Shown here: in pieces, positions 42,401 to 49,986 of the stretch
How positions within the stretch are numbered: the first letter of the stretch is position 1
Layout: each line of letters begins with the position of its first letter
The notes under the pieces: model-generated
The model's input: only the letters and a program-made list of their open reading frames with translations
Told to the model about the DNA's origin: nothing
Databases searched by the model: none
Made by a program: the position numbers and the translations under genes
Virus record (IMG/VR): IMGVR_UViG_3300013126_000034
Span: 1-60,111 of that record
From: a virus
Length of the DNA: 60,111 nucleotides
Direction: 5' to 3' (one strand)

Positions 42401-42856
42401 GGCGATGTCCATGCCGACATCGGGCAGAGCCTTCAAAAATTCTTTCGCGTCTTTCAGGCTTACTTCCGGAAGAGGCTCGCGGGCCTTTTCTTTTACGAGC
42501 TCCGTGATCGCGTCGATGAACCTATCGTCGATCTGGTTGTCGCGCTTCAACTCCGCGAGCCTGCGTACCGTGTTCTCGTAGCCCTTTACCGCGTTTACTT
42601 GGTTGAAAAGGTTCTCAAATTTTTGATCGATGGTATACTCAATCGCGTCTCCCTCCGGAGTGCCCGCAAACTCGGCGAGCTGCTTTTGGAGCGTTGGGAG
42701 CGGCGTGTCGAAAAGGCTGCGGACGTACGCTTCCGGGTCATCGGGCGTGACGAACGGCGAAGTTTCGGGCGGCGGGGCGATCCCCAGCGCGGCCTGCTCG
42801 CTGCGGAGCGTTTCAGCAAATACGTCTCCGACAGACTTGCTCGGCGTGGTCACCAT
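36485..42856 (-). CDS. Giant internal virion protein with HExxH metalloprotease motif
   Basis: A 2,123-residue protein, the largest gene here. Residues 591-595 are HETGH, the zincin active site, and EEVLAENF about 45 residues later supplies a plausible third ligand (Glu). Hydrophobic Gly/Ala-rich segments lie at about 285-315 and 365-400. A Pro/Ala-rich linker spans about 722-810. The rest is mostly helical and repeats no known domain that I see; the last kilobases are AT-richer. Such giant proteins are ejected with DNA in podoviruses and may form a channel, degrade peptidoglycan or modify host proteins. A lysozyme gene lies next to it. Confidence 0.8.
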   Translation of the reverse strand: MVTTPSKSVGDVFAETLRSEQAALGIAPPPETSPFVTPDDPEAYVRSLFDTPLPTLQKQLAEFAGTPEGDAIEYTIDQKFENLFNQVNAVKGYENTVRRLAELKRDNQIDDRFIDAITELVKEKAREPLPEVSLKDAKEFLKALPDVGMDIAKGLYGVARYAPQAAFETVKEGKIEEINRVRKLVGAEPIKHGEQGATELMMFGTLQGTYETGRLVQRLIRLATLGVEDFDEESIKERLKEDLDLYDTMISFERGQSNLKDETTGAYRQVVPEELVEFISPVGEVLSLDNVASAVTGALVPKIGAKAAAKVGNKIAVAAPRIITQAEKTVADAAAKTAAEQAVSFPRRALGTAVEKTGEIAGTPTGRAVTAATIAAVSGGSPATVLFSALGGGSRLGQTVLKAGPEAVKATGRAIKAPLTGPIGELANVTKDLVRGGVAGTATMAPLALPAETAEERGTLLAGGFVAGGFGAGAGVANNSVRQLGRSLWKPSDKIVPETERAPTTSYGTPDLDSAHAEYVKGLPADMANRIEALRDLVGTNSELYVIDPTTYDSLDQTQAGGAKSQGVVFATAPNGKQIALIRGGSESLLHETGHVVFNSLPDAEKAKLRDAVLEGYTPEELEQMREYYVSRGIDLPTQDALVEEVLAENFQVALNGGPLGRLGTPRSLAGRIYGTVGTLAERVGLRNLVPGADVVTSETLQFTPSFIAQGAIRSMLEARDFDLSGTPPAGVTAPPPAAPVAPAAPPPVAPAPTPAAAAPAAPVPAPQAAPAAPVAAPVAPAAPAPAAAAPTPAPAPAAPVTASVETPRSIYATPQRREEITTQEATPEVEAANRQTLATELAKPRADRRPIQVGYNSAKADEARTDGPLKLSEPQRAEQRALADEGEASGVADQFREVYDKVTIPYKAQDTKKGGTTLFAFSLDKVIRNIDMLGAWLRRNPDAAARLTQVTGVQSLESPQFRAQFQNYLQNQANGYRGDGKPLVKTEDTRAEDIPDPTPGYTPVPVPEGASKLINSLMGLRNAIDYGEGATAAQSYVQRLAKANGAAVVEVREVPGRKAGEMVPTNEFNLVNKELRDLGFDTNLFHVAIEQLRLKRIATPITFREDLNVRAPLQGVIQIGFMPSALPIPERFTGTGEEAGRRGAKVTPPGFFARYDIEDYVRGGKYVNTASGEDITGRVYQTGSIDVSTGRPSLQTSDAPAALPVSGRKIRTNLFKQSAGWKWIGEAPSPTSTLVSVEIGNDHVYTLNAQFDTPVELARYAEKKSEPRLRPTTRGVLQVGDKVGEIEVRGRIHPVYDKVTTATDAPGRGIVNRGEDSRQFMPAASPEQNVENIRAIDAAGNKSASQVNPASLKYPNNPVEGSVTLPARWGIVNRNIVGMARSYSEVDDIVTRAVDRLKRVTSEDPEFARGSASFYRDMAESSLDLSDVVSPNVTGWEKANLADLMLRYLALGSPRTNVTGNATKSSGSAAGFVGGFEPGFKIGFGSQQLGAKDTYNAWLKNEHFDLNAPGIDDKVRSFYINGISELIEMLQEGNEADRVSADRLMERAGRSLNVLSPGQSMTDALRVEIQRLLDGKATIDMWDMAGKGFAWPGFILRKSERNNAAQPFQWTQDKFSKTASFSDSAWKTVLKDLGIASPSELSYQQARSLRIDGNMDWNEKSWSERKGNEFKPDTKFTYYTQGTEAGLSPGGAGPMYDAQQAMDGLIADRLNAEGMASLFGKTKLKARNAQETLWGLEKRDNPIPSNNDLSLYGNSIRSLVTEVQGLREGKTLTKKSRAEAILNAMDRAYEQMARQEIPIEAVTSGTSANARAIQTRLEVLAQAGDINPALTLTAHIADGLGDAINDIATQEGVDVTVDEVHLGRGGYTEKGVASVSPNMRLVLRGPRNDVSTVLDAMSRAMDQDGGNIVRKPTVREMNDLKTRKNVFVTFDTRSLSNPQREAFFLELNKLEDPAGNSFITGFTETKDGSLAVGDQFYNGDMSAALRANETAIQNLMTKYNVEGLREERLMTEMFFRGAAETPASGSRFAQSIAQYIIGRVASAAPSTSFLFPQTTPIPALLSQRTVKRLADIEGVAKTKALKVLTKLKSDVDAALLRGQIDAATAERLKNAISPEIEAEGTD

Positions 42857-42874
42857 GGTAGATGTGTAGCCCGT

Positions 42875-44479
42875 TTAGGGCTTTCTGGCTGCGGCTTGGC
42901 CTATCGAACCGGGACTAGCGTTGTATTTGGCGCGAGATCTCTTCAGAATCTCGGCTCCCGTCTTTACCTGCTCTTCTGTCGGCCCTGTTCGAATCGGGGC
43001 GGGCGTGCCCTGATCGGTAGTCATTCCGGCAGGAACAAGCTGTTTGGTGATTACGTCAAGGCGAGCGAGATTAGGAGACCCGTCGGGATTAACCAGTTCT
43101 CCTACCGGTTTGAATTGGAAAAGCGTTCCGTTGTTTTGGAAGTATGCGATCTGATCCTCGCGGTCGCGAACCGCGGTCTCGGCAACTTGAACCGCCTTGC
43201 GGACCATTTCCACGTTGGCCCCGGGAGAAAGGAACAAATTGAACGAGCGATTCATCATCGACTCGCCTTCCGCACGGGTGAATGCGGCTCCGAGAACTTC
43301 GCGTAGCGACTGCTGGATAGCGGTACGAACTTGTTCGCGAGCGAAAAACTTGTCCGTAGCGACGAGGGCCTGAACGGAGTCGGGCAAGAAGGGAATCAAA
43401 CGAGACCGTTCGATGGGCCCCCCGGTTTTTTCTGACTCTGCGTGCAGTTCAACCGCATCCATCAAGCGGTTGATATTCTGCTGTGCGTTTGCCATCTGCG
43501 ACGGTGACATTTTTCCGATCTCATCGGCAAAAGCCTCGTCGAACCTCTTCACCGCTGTATTCGTCTTGTGAAGCGTCTCGACATCGATCTTCGCGTCGCC
43601 GCGAACACCGATAACGCGATCCCCAACGACCCGGGTACCTACCGTCATGGGGACACCACGACCATCAACAAACCTGTACTCAGAGTCCTTGGGCTTCAGT
43701 TCCTTTGAAATGGCCGGAAGTCTCGCCGCCACCTCGCTCAGGCGCCGGTTCGTAATGAACTCCGACGGTCCAAATTCTTCGGCCACTCGCCGGTTGTACT
43801 CTTCGTCAAACGCCGCCTGCTCGGAGTCCGCGGAACGCACGAACTGGCTCACGTTCGACACGTCAGGAGTATACCTGCGACGATTCTCGCGTTCAGTGGT
43901 ACGCCGTGCCTCGATCTCTTCAGCCGTCTGCTCCTCGGCCACCGTGGTGACATCCGCGAGCGTTGCGGGGGGTCTTTCTACCGTGGTTACAGTAGTTACA
44001 TCGGTCAAGGGAAGAGTCGTTGTCCCTCCCGCTTCCGCTCCAGTTTCCGTTTCCGCTCCAGCTCCGACGTTCCCCGCGGGTACGTCAGTTCCGCGAAAAA
44101 AGGGTGATAGTCTTTCCGGAGAAACTGGTTGTCTACTTTGAAGGTCGAGGCGTGCCGTCTCTGTGTCGAGTGCAGCCTTTCTAAGGGCCTCTCGCTTTAT
44201 GTCCGCTTCAAGCTGGGCTTGTGCGCGAGCTGCGGCCTGAATCGCGTCGTAGTTCCGAATGTTGTACTCGGTCTGCTTCTTGAGAAAATCGAGCTGACTG
44301 CGCTCGGCTTTATTTTTCTCGCGCTGCAGATCGATCTGCTCCATCGCGAGAGGAAGCTGCGCCGCGGCCATGAACGTCCCGAGACCCGCCGTCGGATCGA
44401 GCTTCGGGACGAACGACTGGATATCGACGCGGGGAGCGGTCGGAATGACGCTGACCTGAGAGGTGGGTACGACAGGCAT
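42875..44479 (-). CDS. Internal virion protein (probable)
   Basis: A 534-residue protein. Residues 42-115 form a long polar helix (MEQIDLQREKNKAERSQLDF and on), then a Thr/Glu-rich low-complexity region (about 140-200) and a helical C-terminal domain. No catalytic motif. Placement between two other large late proteins suits an ejected internal protein that partners the giant one. Confidence 0.6.
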   Translation of the reverse strand: MPVVPTSQVSVIPTAPRVDIQSFVPKLDPTAGLGTFMAAAQLPLAMEQIDLQREKNKAERSQLDFLKKQTEYNIRNYDAIQAAARAQAQLEADIKREALRKAALDTETARLDLQSRQPVSPERLSPFFRGTDVPAGNVGAGAETETGAEAGGTTTLPLTDVTTVTTVERPPATLADVTTVAEEQTAEEIEARRTTERENRRRYTPDVSNVSQFVRSADSEQAAFDEEYNRRVAEEFGPSEFITNRRLSEVAARLPAISKELKPKDSEYRFVDGRGVPMTVGTRVVGDRVIGVRGDAKIDVETLHKTNTAVKRFDEAFADEIGKMSPSQMANAQQNINRLMDAVELHAESEKTGGPIERSRLIPFLPDSVQALVATDKFFAREQVRTAIQQSLREVLGAAFTRAEGESMMNRSFNLFLSPGANVEMVRKAVQVAETAVRDREDQIAYFQNNGTLFQFKPVGELVNPDGSPNLARLDVITKQLVPAGMTTDQGTPAPIRTGPTEEQVKTGAEILKRSRAKYNASPGSIGQAAARKP

Positions 44480-44482
44480 GGA

Positions 44483-45544
44483 CTATTTCTGGAACAGACC
44501 CGTGAAAGGTAGAAGTGACCCCGTAGACGAATTGCTGGAGGGCATCGACGAATATTTGGCTGACCCGAGCAGGCTCGTATCGGTTGGCGTGAGGCTGAAC
44601 TTAAACGGACCACCCGAGCCTCCACCACCGCCGCCGCCTTTCCCAAATGCCCCCGCCGCCATACCAAGACCGGACTGAATGCCCCCAACCATCTGTCCAA
44701 TGCCAGCCGCGGCACCCCCTGCCTTGATGGCCGCGGCGTCCATGAGACGCTGGTTGTACGCGTTGATGTCGCCCACTGTGATATTCGCCAAACTGCCGGA
44801 AGACAAGCCGCTTTCAGGAAGAGCCTGATTGGCCAGAGTCTGGTAGAGGTTGCCCGCTCGGGTCAGCTCGTTACCCGTGGCCTCGACGCCCATGCCCAGC
44901 GAACGCAGAAGCTGATCCGCCGCGCTGAGTTCAAGCTGAGTCTGACTCAGACCAAGCATGGACTGAGCTTTCCCGGCCTCCAAAGCCGCTTTTTGACGAT
45001 CCTGCTGGAGTTGGAGCGACGTAAGGCCCAAATCGCGAGCCGTGAGTCCACGACCGGCCTGCGACCCGATGATGCCAGAACGTCCGGCACCAGACAACGC
45101 GCCGCGGACCACCGCGGCCTGCGTCTCGGCGTCGAGCTTGCCTCCAAGAGCGAGGTCAGCAGCAATGCGGTCAGTAGCCTGCTTGAAGAGCGCGGACCCC
45201 TCGTACGTCGGGGTCGCGGACGCAGGCGTGAAGCCCAGAAGACGATTTAGGGCCTCGTCGCGACGAATTTTTCCCTCGCCGCTCACCTGTTCCAAGAGCC
45301 CTGCCGTCGTCGCTTCGCGGAGCTGCGCCGTACCCGGGAGGTACTTCTTCTCCAGCTCCATCGACTTCGCGAGGTTGGCCTCGGAGTTCGCACGGGCGTC
45401 GGCCACGAGCTTGCCGATGTCCACGCGCTGCTGCTTGGACATCGCCTCGTCGGCGGCGCGGGACGCGGCCTTTCTGGTCTTGCTGCCGCCAATGAGCCCA
45501 GCGACGGTGCTGGCCGCTGCGAGTGATAGAGTGACGGGGTCCAT
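44483..45544 (-). CDS. Internal virion protein with membrane-like N-terminus (probable)
   Basis: A 353-residue protein. The N-terminus LSLAAASTVAGLIGG is hydrophobic, the middle is helical and Ala/Gln-rich (QLQQDRQKAALEAGKAQSML), and the end is Gly-rich (GGGGGGGSGG near 307) and Ser-rich. Size and pattern recall T7 gp14-like internal proteins that insert into the outer membrane on infection. Confidence 0.6.
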   Translation of the reverse strand: MDPVTLSLAAASTVAGLIGGSKTRKAASRAADEAMSKQQRVDIGKLVADARANSEANLAKSMELEKKYLPGTAQLREATTAGLLEQVSGEGKIRRDEALNRLLGFTPASATPTYEGSALFKQATDRIAADLALGGKLDAETQAAVVRGALSGAGRSGIIGSQAGRGLTARDLGLTSLQLQQDRQKAALEAGKAQSMLGLSQTQLELSAADQLLRSLGMGVEATGNELTRAGNLYQTLANQALPESGLSSGSLANITVGDINAYNQRLMDAAAIKAGGAAAGIGQMVGGIQSGLGMAAGAFGKGGGGGGGSGGPFKFSLTPTDTSLLGSAKYSSMPSSNSSTGSLLPFTGLFQK

Positions 45545-45547
45545 GGC

Positions 45548-46510
45548 TTAGAGTTTCCGAACGAGGATGAATTCAGCAGTCGAGTTCGCTGCGGAGACTT
45601 CGACGTTACCCGAGTTGGTACCGTCTTCGAGCGAAAGAGCAATCTCCACGATATCGCCCGTGCCGAGCTGAACAAACGCGTTGACTTGCGGGTACCAGCG
45701 TGCGCCCGGGGGCGACGAAATCGCCATGCCGGATGCTTGGTAGTTGCCCGAGTTCTTCAAGACGGTCAGCAGCATCTCCATGTTCGCCGCGACGCCCGTG
45801 TTGTTGTCCACCTGAAGCTCGGCACGTACCTGATAGACGCCGTTAACGGGTGCCACGAAGCGGCTGTTGGCCGCGTCATACGCTGAATCAGGGTCAAGGT
45901 TGACCGTGTTGAACAGCAGTTTGGTATTCGTGGCGAGATTCGAAATCGGAACGGTCTGATTAACCGCCAGAGACGCCGCGATCGGATAGTTCACGCGCAC
46001 GGCATCCACAGCAGTGGAAATCGCCGTGTTCATCTGCGTGGTCGTCGAGTAGTTCGTCGTGATGTTCGTGAACTGGGTCTGGATGCCCGCGAACGTGTCC
46101 TCGAAGATGCTCTTCCACGCGCCGGAAGAGTAGTGCTTGATGTCGATGGCCTTCCCGGCACCGTTCAGTTCGATCCAGAAGCTGTAGTTGACCGGATTCG
46201 GGGCCAAGGACGATACCGCGTAACGGAGCGACGGGTACTGGGTGCCGCCGCTCGTGTCGATGACCGACGGCGAGACCACCGGGATGTAGGTCGCCAGAAC
46301 GTCGTCCCAGACCCACAGTTCTTTCCCGTCCTTGAACCACGGCCCGAGGTTGCTCGTCGGCTGCGCGGCCCCCACCGTGAACGACGACCACGGGACGGAC
46401 GGGGCGATGATCAGGCGTGCGGCAAACTCCTGCAGCAGGCCCTGCGGGTCGGTATCCAGACCCTCAGGAAGGGCTCCGGCTGAGACATCGAATGTAACGG
46501 GGTTTGGCAC
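45548..46510 (-). CDS. Fibre-like protein with C1q-like C-terminal domain
   Basis: A 320-residue protein from GTG 46510; a late-motif copy ends 9 nt upstream. The N-terminal half (PSVPWSSFTVGAAQP, FKDGKELWVWDD) looks like an anchoring domain. Residues 185-320 have the beta-sandwich pattern of C1q/TNF-like heads (LLFNTVNLDPDSAYDAANSR, FVAPVNGVYQVRAEL, then AFVQLGTGDIVEIALSL). Trimeric C1q heads end several phage fibres and bind receptors. Confidence 0.65.
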   Translation of the reverse strand: MPNPVTFDVSAGALPEGLDTDPQGLLQEFAARLIIAPSVPWSSFTVGAAQPTSNLGPWFKDGKELWVWDDVLATYIPVVSPSVIDTSGGTQYPSLRYAVSSLAPNPVNYSFWIELNGAGKAIDIKHYSSGAWKSIFEDTFAGIQTQFTNITTNYSTTTQMNTAISTAVDAVRVNYPIAASLAVNQTVPISNLATNTKLLFNTVNLDPDSAYDAANSRFVAPVNGVYQVRAELQVDNNTGVAANMEMLLTVLKNSGNYQASGMAISSPPGARWYPQVNAFVQLGTGDIVEIALSLEDGTNSGNVEVSAANSTAEFILVRKL

Positions 46511-46519
46511 GGTGATGAT

Positions 46520-46529
46520 AGTTTACGAC
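46520..46529 (-). promoter_or_regulatory. Candidate late promoter motif, C1q-like gene
   Basis: Minus strand GTCGTAAACT, 9 nt before the GTG at 46510; it begins in the TAG stop codon of the 47-residue gene. Confidence 0.55.
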
Positions 46530-46672
46530 TAAAGCAGGGACGTGTAACCGTCGGACGACGACGGGATTTGCGAGTAGTACACGATGCCGCAGATCGCCGG
46601 GGACTCGTAGAAGATTTCCACGACCCGGGAACTGATCGGCCTCGCGAAGTCGAACTTTACTTGGTAGGGCAT
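46529..46672 (-). CDS. Small protein (47 residues)
   Basis: A short gene from ATG 46672, sharing a base with the preceding TAA (TAATG). MPYQVKFDFARPISSRVVEIF, ending SSSDGYTSLL. Its start MPY resembles the neighbouring 60-residue protein (MPYNRV). Coupling and position in the late operon support it; function unknown. Confidence 0.5.
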   Translation of the reverse strand: MPYQVKFDFARPISSRVVEIFYESPAICGIVYYSQIPSSSDGYTSLL

Positions 46673-46854
46673 TATCGGGTACAGACCAGACCGGCTTGGG
46701 CCTTCCCCTTCGCGTAGCCCGCGGCCTTGCGGTCCGCGTCACGCTGGGAGATGATGCTCTGGGACGACGCGACGGCGGACACAGGCGCACCCGTGCCGAT
46801 CTGGCAGGTGGCCGTGGCTACGTCGGTCTTGCGGTAGACTCGGTTGTAGGGCAT
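46672..46854 (-). CDS. Small DUF5977-like protein
   Basis: A 60-residue protein overlapping the preceding stop (TGATG). ATATCQIGTGAPVSAVASSQ and SIISQRDADRKAAGYAKGK, ending AGLVC, follow the DUF5977 repeat pattern (Cys-x-GTG ... ISQxDADxxA ... Cys) found in cell-surface and fibre proteins of environmental bacteria and phages. It probably is a single, free-standing repeat attached to the tail. Confidence 0.6.
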   Translation of the reverse strand: MPYNRVYRKTDVATATCQIGTGAPVSAVASSQSIISQRDADRKAAGYAKGKAQAGLVCTR

Positions 46855-48638
46855 CAGGGGGCGGTATTACAGGGCGTTGGGTTGTCCAGAAGGCCGGTGC
46901 GGACAGGCTGGGCCGTGTCCACGTTCTCCACCAGACCCTCGGCGGCACCGACTCCGGTCTCGTCGAACGTGCGGGCGAAGATGCGGTACGAACGGAGGGC
47001 CGCTTTGCCGGACCAGACGATGAGCAGCGAGAACGCTCGGTCGTGGCGGTCTGTGAAGGGGGACTCGATGCCGCAGGTGCTGCCCTCCTGCCGGTCGTTG
47101 AGAATCTCGGTTGTGCGGACGACGCGTGACTGGGGCTGGTAGGCGAAGAGTTTCGTGTCGAGGGTGATCTGCTTGTTGTAGGTCAGGTTGCCCTCAGGAG
47201 CTACGAAGCGGAAGACGGTGAGCTCCTTGTAGTTCCCGCGCATGCCCGCCCAGTATACCTTCACGTCGAGCGTGCCCTGAATCTCCGTGAACTCCAGCTC
47301 CGCGAATCGGAACGTCTTCATGTCCAGCCCACGGGCCATCTCGTTGAAGTCCGTGTGGGCCTTGGTCTCGACGTAGCAGGTGATCGGCTGACCGTTGTCT
47401 TGCCGGGTGGGAATAAAGGCTTCCCAGATACGGTTCTTCCCGTCGTAATCGGTCGAGGCGTGGAAGATGCGCTGGACGCCGTTTACGGCGCCTACGCTCC
47501 ACTGCACGGGCCGTGTGCCGGTCCAGACGCTGTTCCACGCGCTCGCGGAGCCTGCGTTCAGCTTCTCAGCGGGCGACTGGTCCATCACCCAAGTGTGCCG
47601 GTTGAAGAGGTCGCCGGACGGAACGGAGAAGAGGACGTAGTTCTCGAACGCGATGGCCGCTACCTTGTCGATGTTCGGCGAGAGGTTGCCCTTGGAGACC
47701 GCCATCTCCACGTCGCGGTAGAGGAGTTCGCTGGACACGCGGCTCTGGGCCGCGGCGTTCAGGCTCGTGACACCGGTCATCGTCATCCACCAGAGCTGAC
47801 CGTACTGGGTGGCGATGGCCCGGCCAGAAGCGCACCCGATCTCGGGGAAGAGAACGCGCTGGAAGTTGGGGGTCGTCTTCCACGTCGCCCGGTCACGGAT
47901 GTTCGACTGAAAAATCGACGTGGTGTTCGCCGTGAAGACTAGAAGCTGGGGAACCTCTGTAGACGTGATCTCAGCGAGGCCGGTTACATTATCCGGCAAA
48001 CGGAAACTTCCGCCCTCGGAGAGGTAGTCGGTTTCGGTGAAGCGGAGCGGGTCAGCGATGTCCGAAACAAACAGCTCGTTGTCACGGCCCACCCACAAAC
48101 GGTCACCGGACCACTTCATCCAGACGCCAAGCGGGGTCTCGCTGTTCAGCGGAGACAGGTGCCGTGAGATTGAGCCGTCCCAGTACGCGGCGGGCGTGCG
48201 TCCGTCCTGCATCACCAGCACATCGAACGGGTCCACCACCGTTAGCGAGCCGTCCGGGTTCTGGACGACAGACTTCGTAGCCTTCTCGAACACCACGAGG
48301 TCAGAGCCGACATGAAACTGGATGTTCGGCAGCTCGCTGTAGGAGTTGAACGGATACGCGGAGACGTACACCTTGCCTGAAATCGCCACAACGTGGTGCC
48401 ACGCGCCGCCGGTCGGGCGGAACAGCGTGTACCCCTGCAGGCGACCCGGGGGCAGCTCGAAGACGCAGTTGTACCCGGGGCGGGTCTTGAGGACGCCGCC
48501 GCGGTTGGTCACGTTCATCGCGGAACGGTACTCCGCCTCCTGCAGGAACGCAGGGTCGAGCGACGAGTCCATGCCGCGAATCCAGAACGCCGAGCCCGAG
48601 AAGCCGAGCCCGCCCTGAATGAGCTTTGGAGGGATCAT
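46854..48638 (-). CDS. Tail nozzle protein (T7 gp12-like)
   Basis: A 594-residue, beta-rich protein. RPGYNCVFELPPGRLQGYTL near 55-75, ALFT-like turns, LWVGRDNELFVSDIADPLRF and repeated WWMT/VLFSVPSG strands suit the beta-propeller plus platform fold of T7 gp12. It begins next to the adaptor gene, overlapping it by 4 bases. The pair gp11-gp12 closes the head and forms the tail tip in podoviruses. Confidence 0.75.
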   Translation of the reverse strand: MIPPKLIQGGLGFSGSAFWIRGMDSSLDPAFLQEAEYRSAMNVTNRGGVLKTRPGYNCVFELPPGRLQGYTLFRPTGGAWHHVVAISGKVYVSAYPFNSYSELPNIQFHVGSDLVVFEKATKSVVQNPDGSLTVVDPFDVLVMQDGRTPAAYWDGSISRHLSPLNSETPLGVWMKWSGDRLWVGRDNELFVSDIADPLRFTETDYLSEGGSFRLPDNVTGLAEITSTEVPQLLVFTANTTSIFQSNIRDRATWKTTPNFQRVLFPEIGCASGRAIATQYGQLWWMTMTGVTSLNAAAQSRVSSELLYRDVEMAVSKGNLSPNIDKVAAIAFENYVLFSVPSGDLFNRHTWVMDQSPAEKLNAGSASAWNSVWTGTRPVQWSVGAVNGVQRIFHASTDYDGKNRIWEAFIPTRQDNGQPITCYVETKAHTDFNEMARGLDMKTFRFAELEFTEIQGTLDVKVYWAGMRGNYKELTVFRFVAPEGNLTYNKQITLDTKLFAYQPQSRVVRTTEILNDRQEGSTCGIESPFTDRHDRAFSLLIVWSGKAALRSYRIFARTFDETGVGAAEGLVENVDTAQPVRTGLLDNPTPCNTAP

Positions 48639-49585
48639 TCGAGACGGTTGTAGGCGGCGGCAATGTTCGGGCCGCGGACCTGTACTTCCGGAGTGGTGAC
48701 GGGGTTACGGGACAACTGTTCTTTGGTGATGAAGTCGATGGCGCGAGCCAAGTACTTCTCGCCCTCGTCGATCTGGTCGTCTTCCATCTTCTGCGTGGCC
48801 TTGAGGGCCATGAGGAGGGCGAACGGACTGTGGAGCGGAATAAGGTCGTCCATCGTCTTCAGCTTGAAGACGCGGCGACGATAAATCACGCGGACCCAAC
48901 CGCAGTTGCGGGAGAGCTTGATGCGGCGGTAGGAGGGCTCGGTTTCGTCGGGGGCGTAGTCGCCGAGGAGAACGCCCGTGTTGACTCCGATGTCGAAGGA
49001 CGTGAGGCGGATGTAACCCTGCGTGACGCTCTTGCGGACGCGCACGATGCGGGAAAACACCTGCTGCTCGGGGTTCGGCACAGCGTACCCGAAGATCGTC
49101 GGCACCGGACAACCGTCCACCATCTCGCCGTTCACCTCGGTACGAATCCAGCGGTTCTGCTCGTCGTACCCGTACACCCAAAGCTCGGCGTTTGTGTCAT
49201 TCGGGTTCTCTAGAAACGCGATGAACTGCACCGGGGAGGGCGGATCGTAGAAGAGCGGCACGTCGCCCTTGTCGTCCCAAGTGTAGCTGCACGACTCGCG
49301 GCAATCGTCGCCCGGACCGTTCAGATGGAACGAGAAGAAGCGGTTGCGGGCCTGCGCGGGCGTGCCGCCGATGTTGATGGAGAGAGGGGTCTCCACCTCA
49401 CGGGGCAGCGTCACGCATGTCTCGCCGGGGTTCGTACAGATGTCCACGACGCCGATAAGCGGGTCCCAGTCGGACTCGTTCGCGAGCAGCTCGACGACGT
49501 AGTTCAGGCGATTGAACAGCGTCGCGTCATCGCAGTTGGCGAGAATGCGCTTGGCGTCTGAAGCGATGTCAGCGACGGTGAACAT
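48635..49585 (-). CDS. Tail adaptor protein (T7 gp11-like)
   Basis: A 316-residue protein. The N-terminal helical part (DIASDAKRILANCDDATLFN, LNYVVELLANESDWDP) followed by beta segments and a C-terminal long helix pair (FALLMALKATQKMEDDQ, DEGEKYLARAIDFITKEQL) is the gp11 layout: helices bind the portal and the beta part binds the nozzle. Overlap with the nozzle gene supports this. Confidence 0.75.
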   Translation of the reverse strand: MFTVADIASDAKRILANCDDATLFNRLNYVVELLANESDWDPLIGVVDICTNPGETCVTLPREVETPLSINIGGTPAQARNRFFSFHLNGPGDDCRESCSYTWDDKGDVPLFYDPPSPVQFIAFLENPNDTNAELWVYGYDEQNRWIRTEVNGEMVDGCPVPTIFGYAVPNPEQQVFSRIVRVRKSVTQGYIRLTSFDIGVNTGVLLGDYAPDETEPSYRRIKLSRNCGWVRVIYRRRVFKLKTMDDLIPLHSPFALLMALKATQKMEDDQIDEGEKYLARAIDFITKEQLSRNPVTTPEVQVRGPNIAAAYNRLE

Positions 49586-49984
49586 TTAGTACTTCTCGGG
49601 GTTATCGTCCTCGGACTCGTCAACCATGTCCTCTTCGTCAAGGTCTTCCATGATGGCGTCGAGGGCGTCCTCGGCGTCCATCTCTTCGCTCTCGCCTTCG
49701 TCCTCGGAGTCCATCTCCTCGCCACGGTCCTCGTTGTACTCCGCGTCCTTGCCCTTGCAGTCGCAGATGTCCGTGATCTTCTTGAGCACGAGTTCGACCG
49801 ACGTGGTTTCGCCACTACGGTCTTCCTTCTCGATTTTCGAGATGCGGGAGAACCGGAAGCGAATTTCACCCTCTTCAGGGATGTCTACGTCGGTGAGGCC
49901 ATCGAGCCAGAGCCGGGGGAACTTCTCCGGCCCACCGAAGGGCATGGGGACGAAATCTTCGCGTTTGAGGGAGACGGGTTTCAT
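49586..49984 (-). CDS. Acidic late protein
   Basis: A 132-residue protein. The first 75 residues are a small beta-like domain (FVPMPFGGPEKFPRLWLDGL, VELVLKKITDICDCKGK), and the rest is almost all Asp/Glu (EEMDSEDEGESEEMD). Such acidic tails occur in assembly chaperones or head-tail accessory proteins. Function unknown. Confidence 0.6.
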   Translation of the reverse strand: MKPVSLKREDFVPMPFGGPEKFPRLWLDGLTDVDIPEEGEIRFRFSRISKIEKEDRSGETTSVELVLKKITDICDCKGKDAEYNEDRGEEMDSEDEGESEEMDAEDALDAIMEDLDEEDMVDESEDDNPEKY

Positions 49985-49986
49985 GG

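Noticed and set aside
42089-43306. Plus-strand open frame of about 405 codons opposite internal virion protein genes
   Set aside because: Crosses the junction of two real minus-strand genes and has no recognisable domain.
47401-47440. Plus-strand late-motif match (GTCGTAATCG near 47.44 kb)
   Set aside because: Imperfect, inside the nozzle gene on the wrong strand and not near a start; treated as chance.
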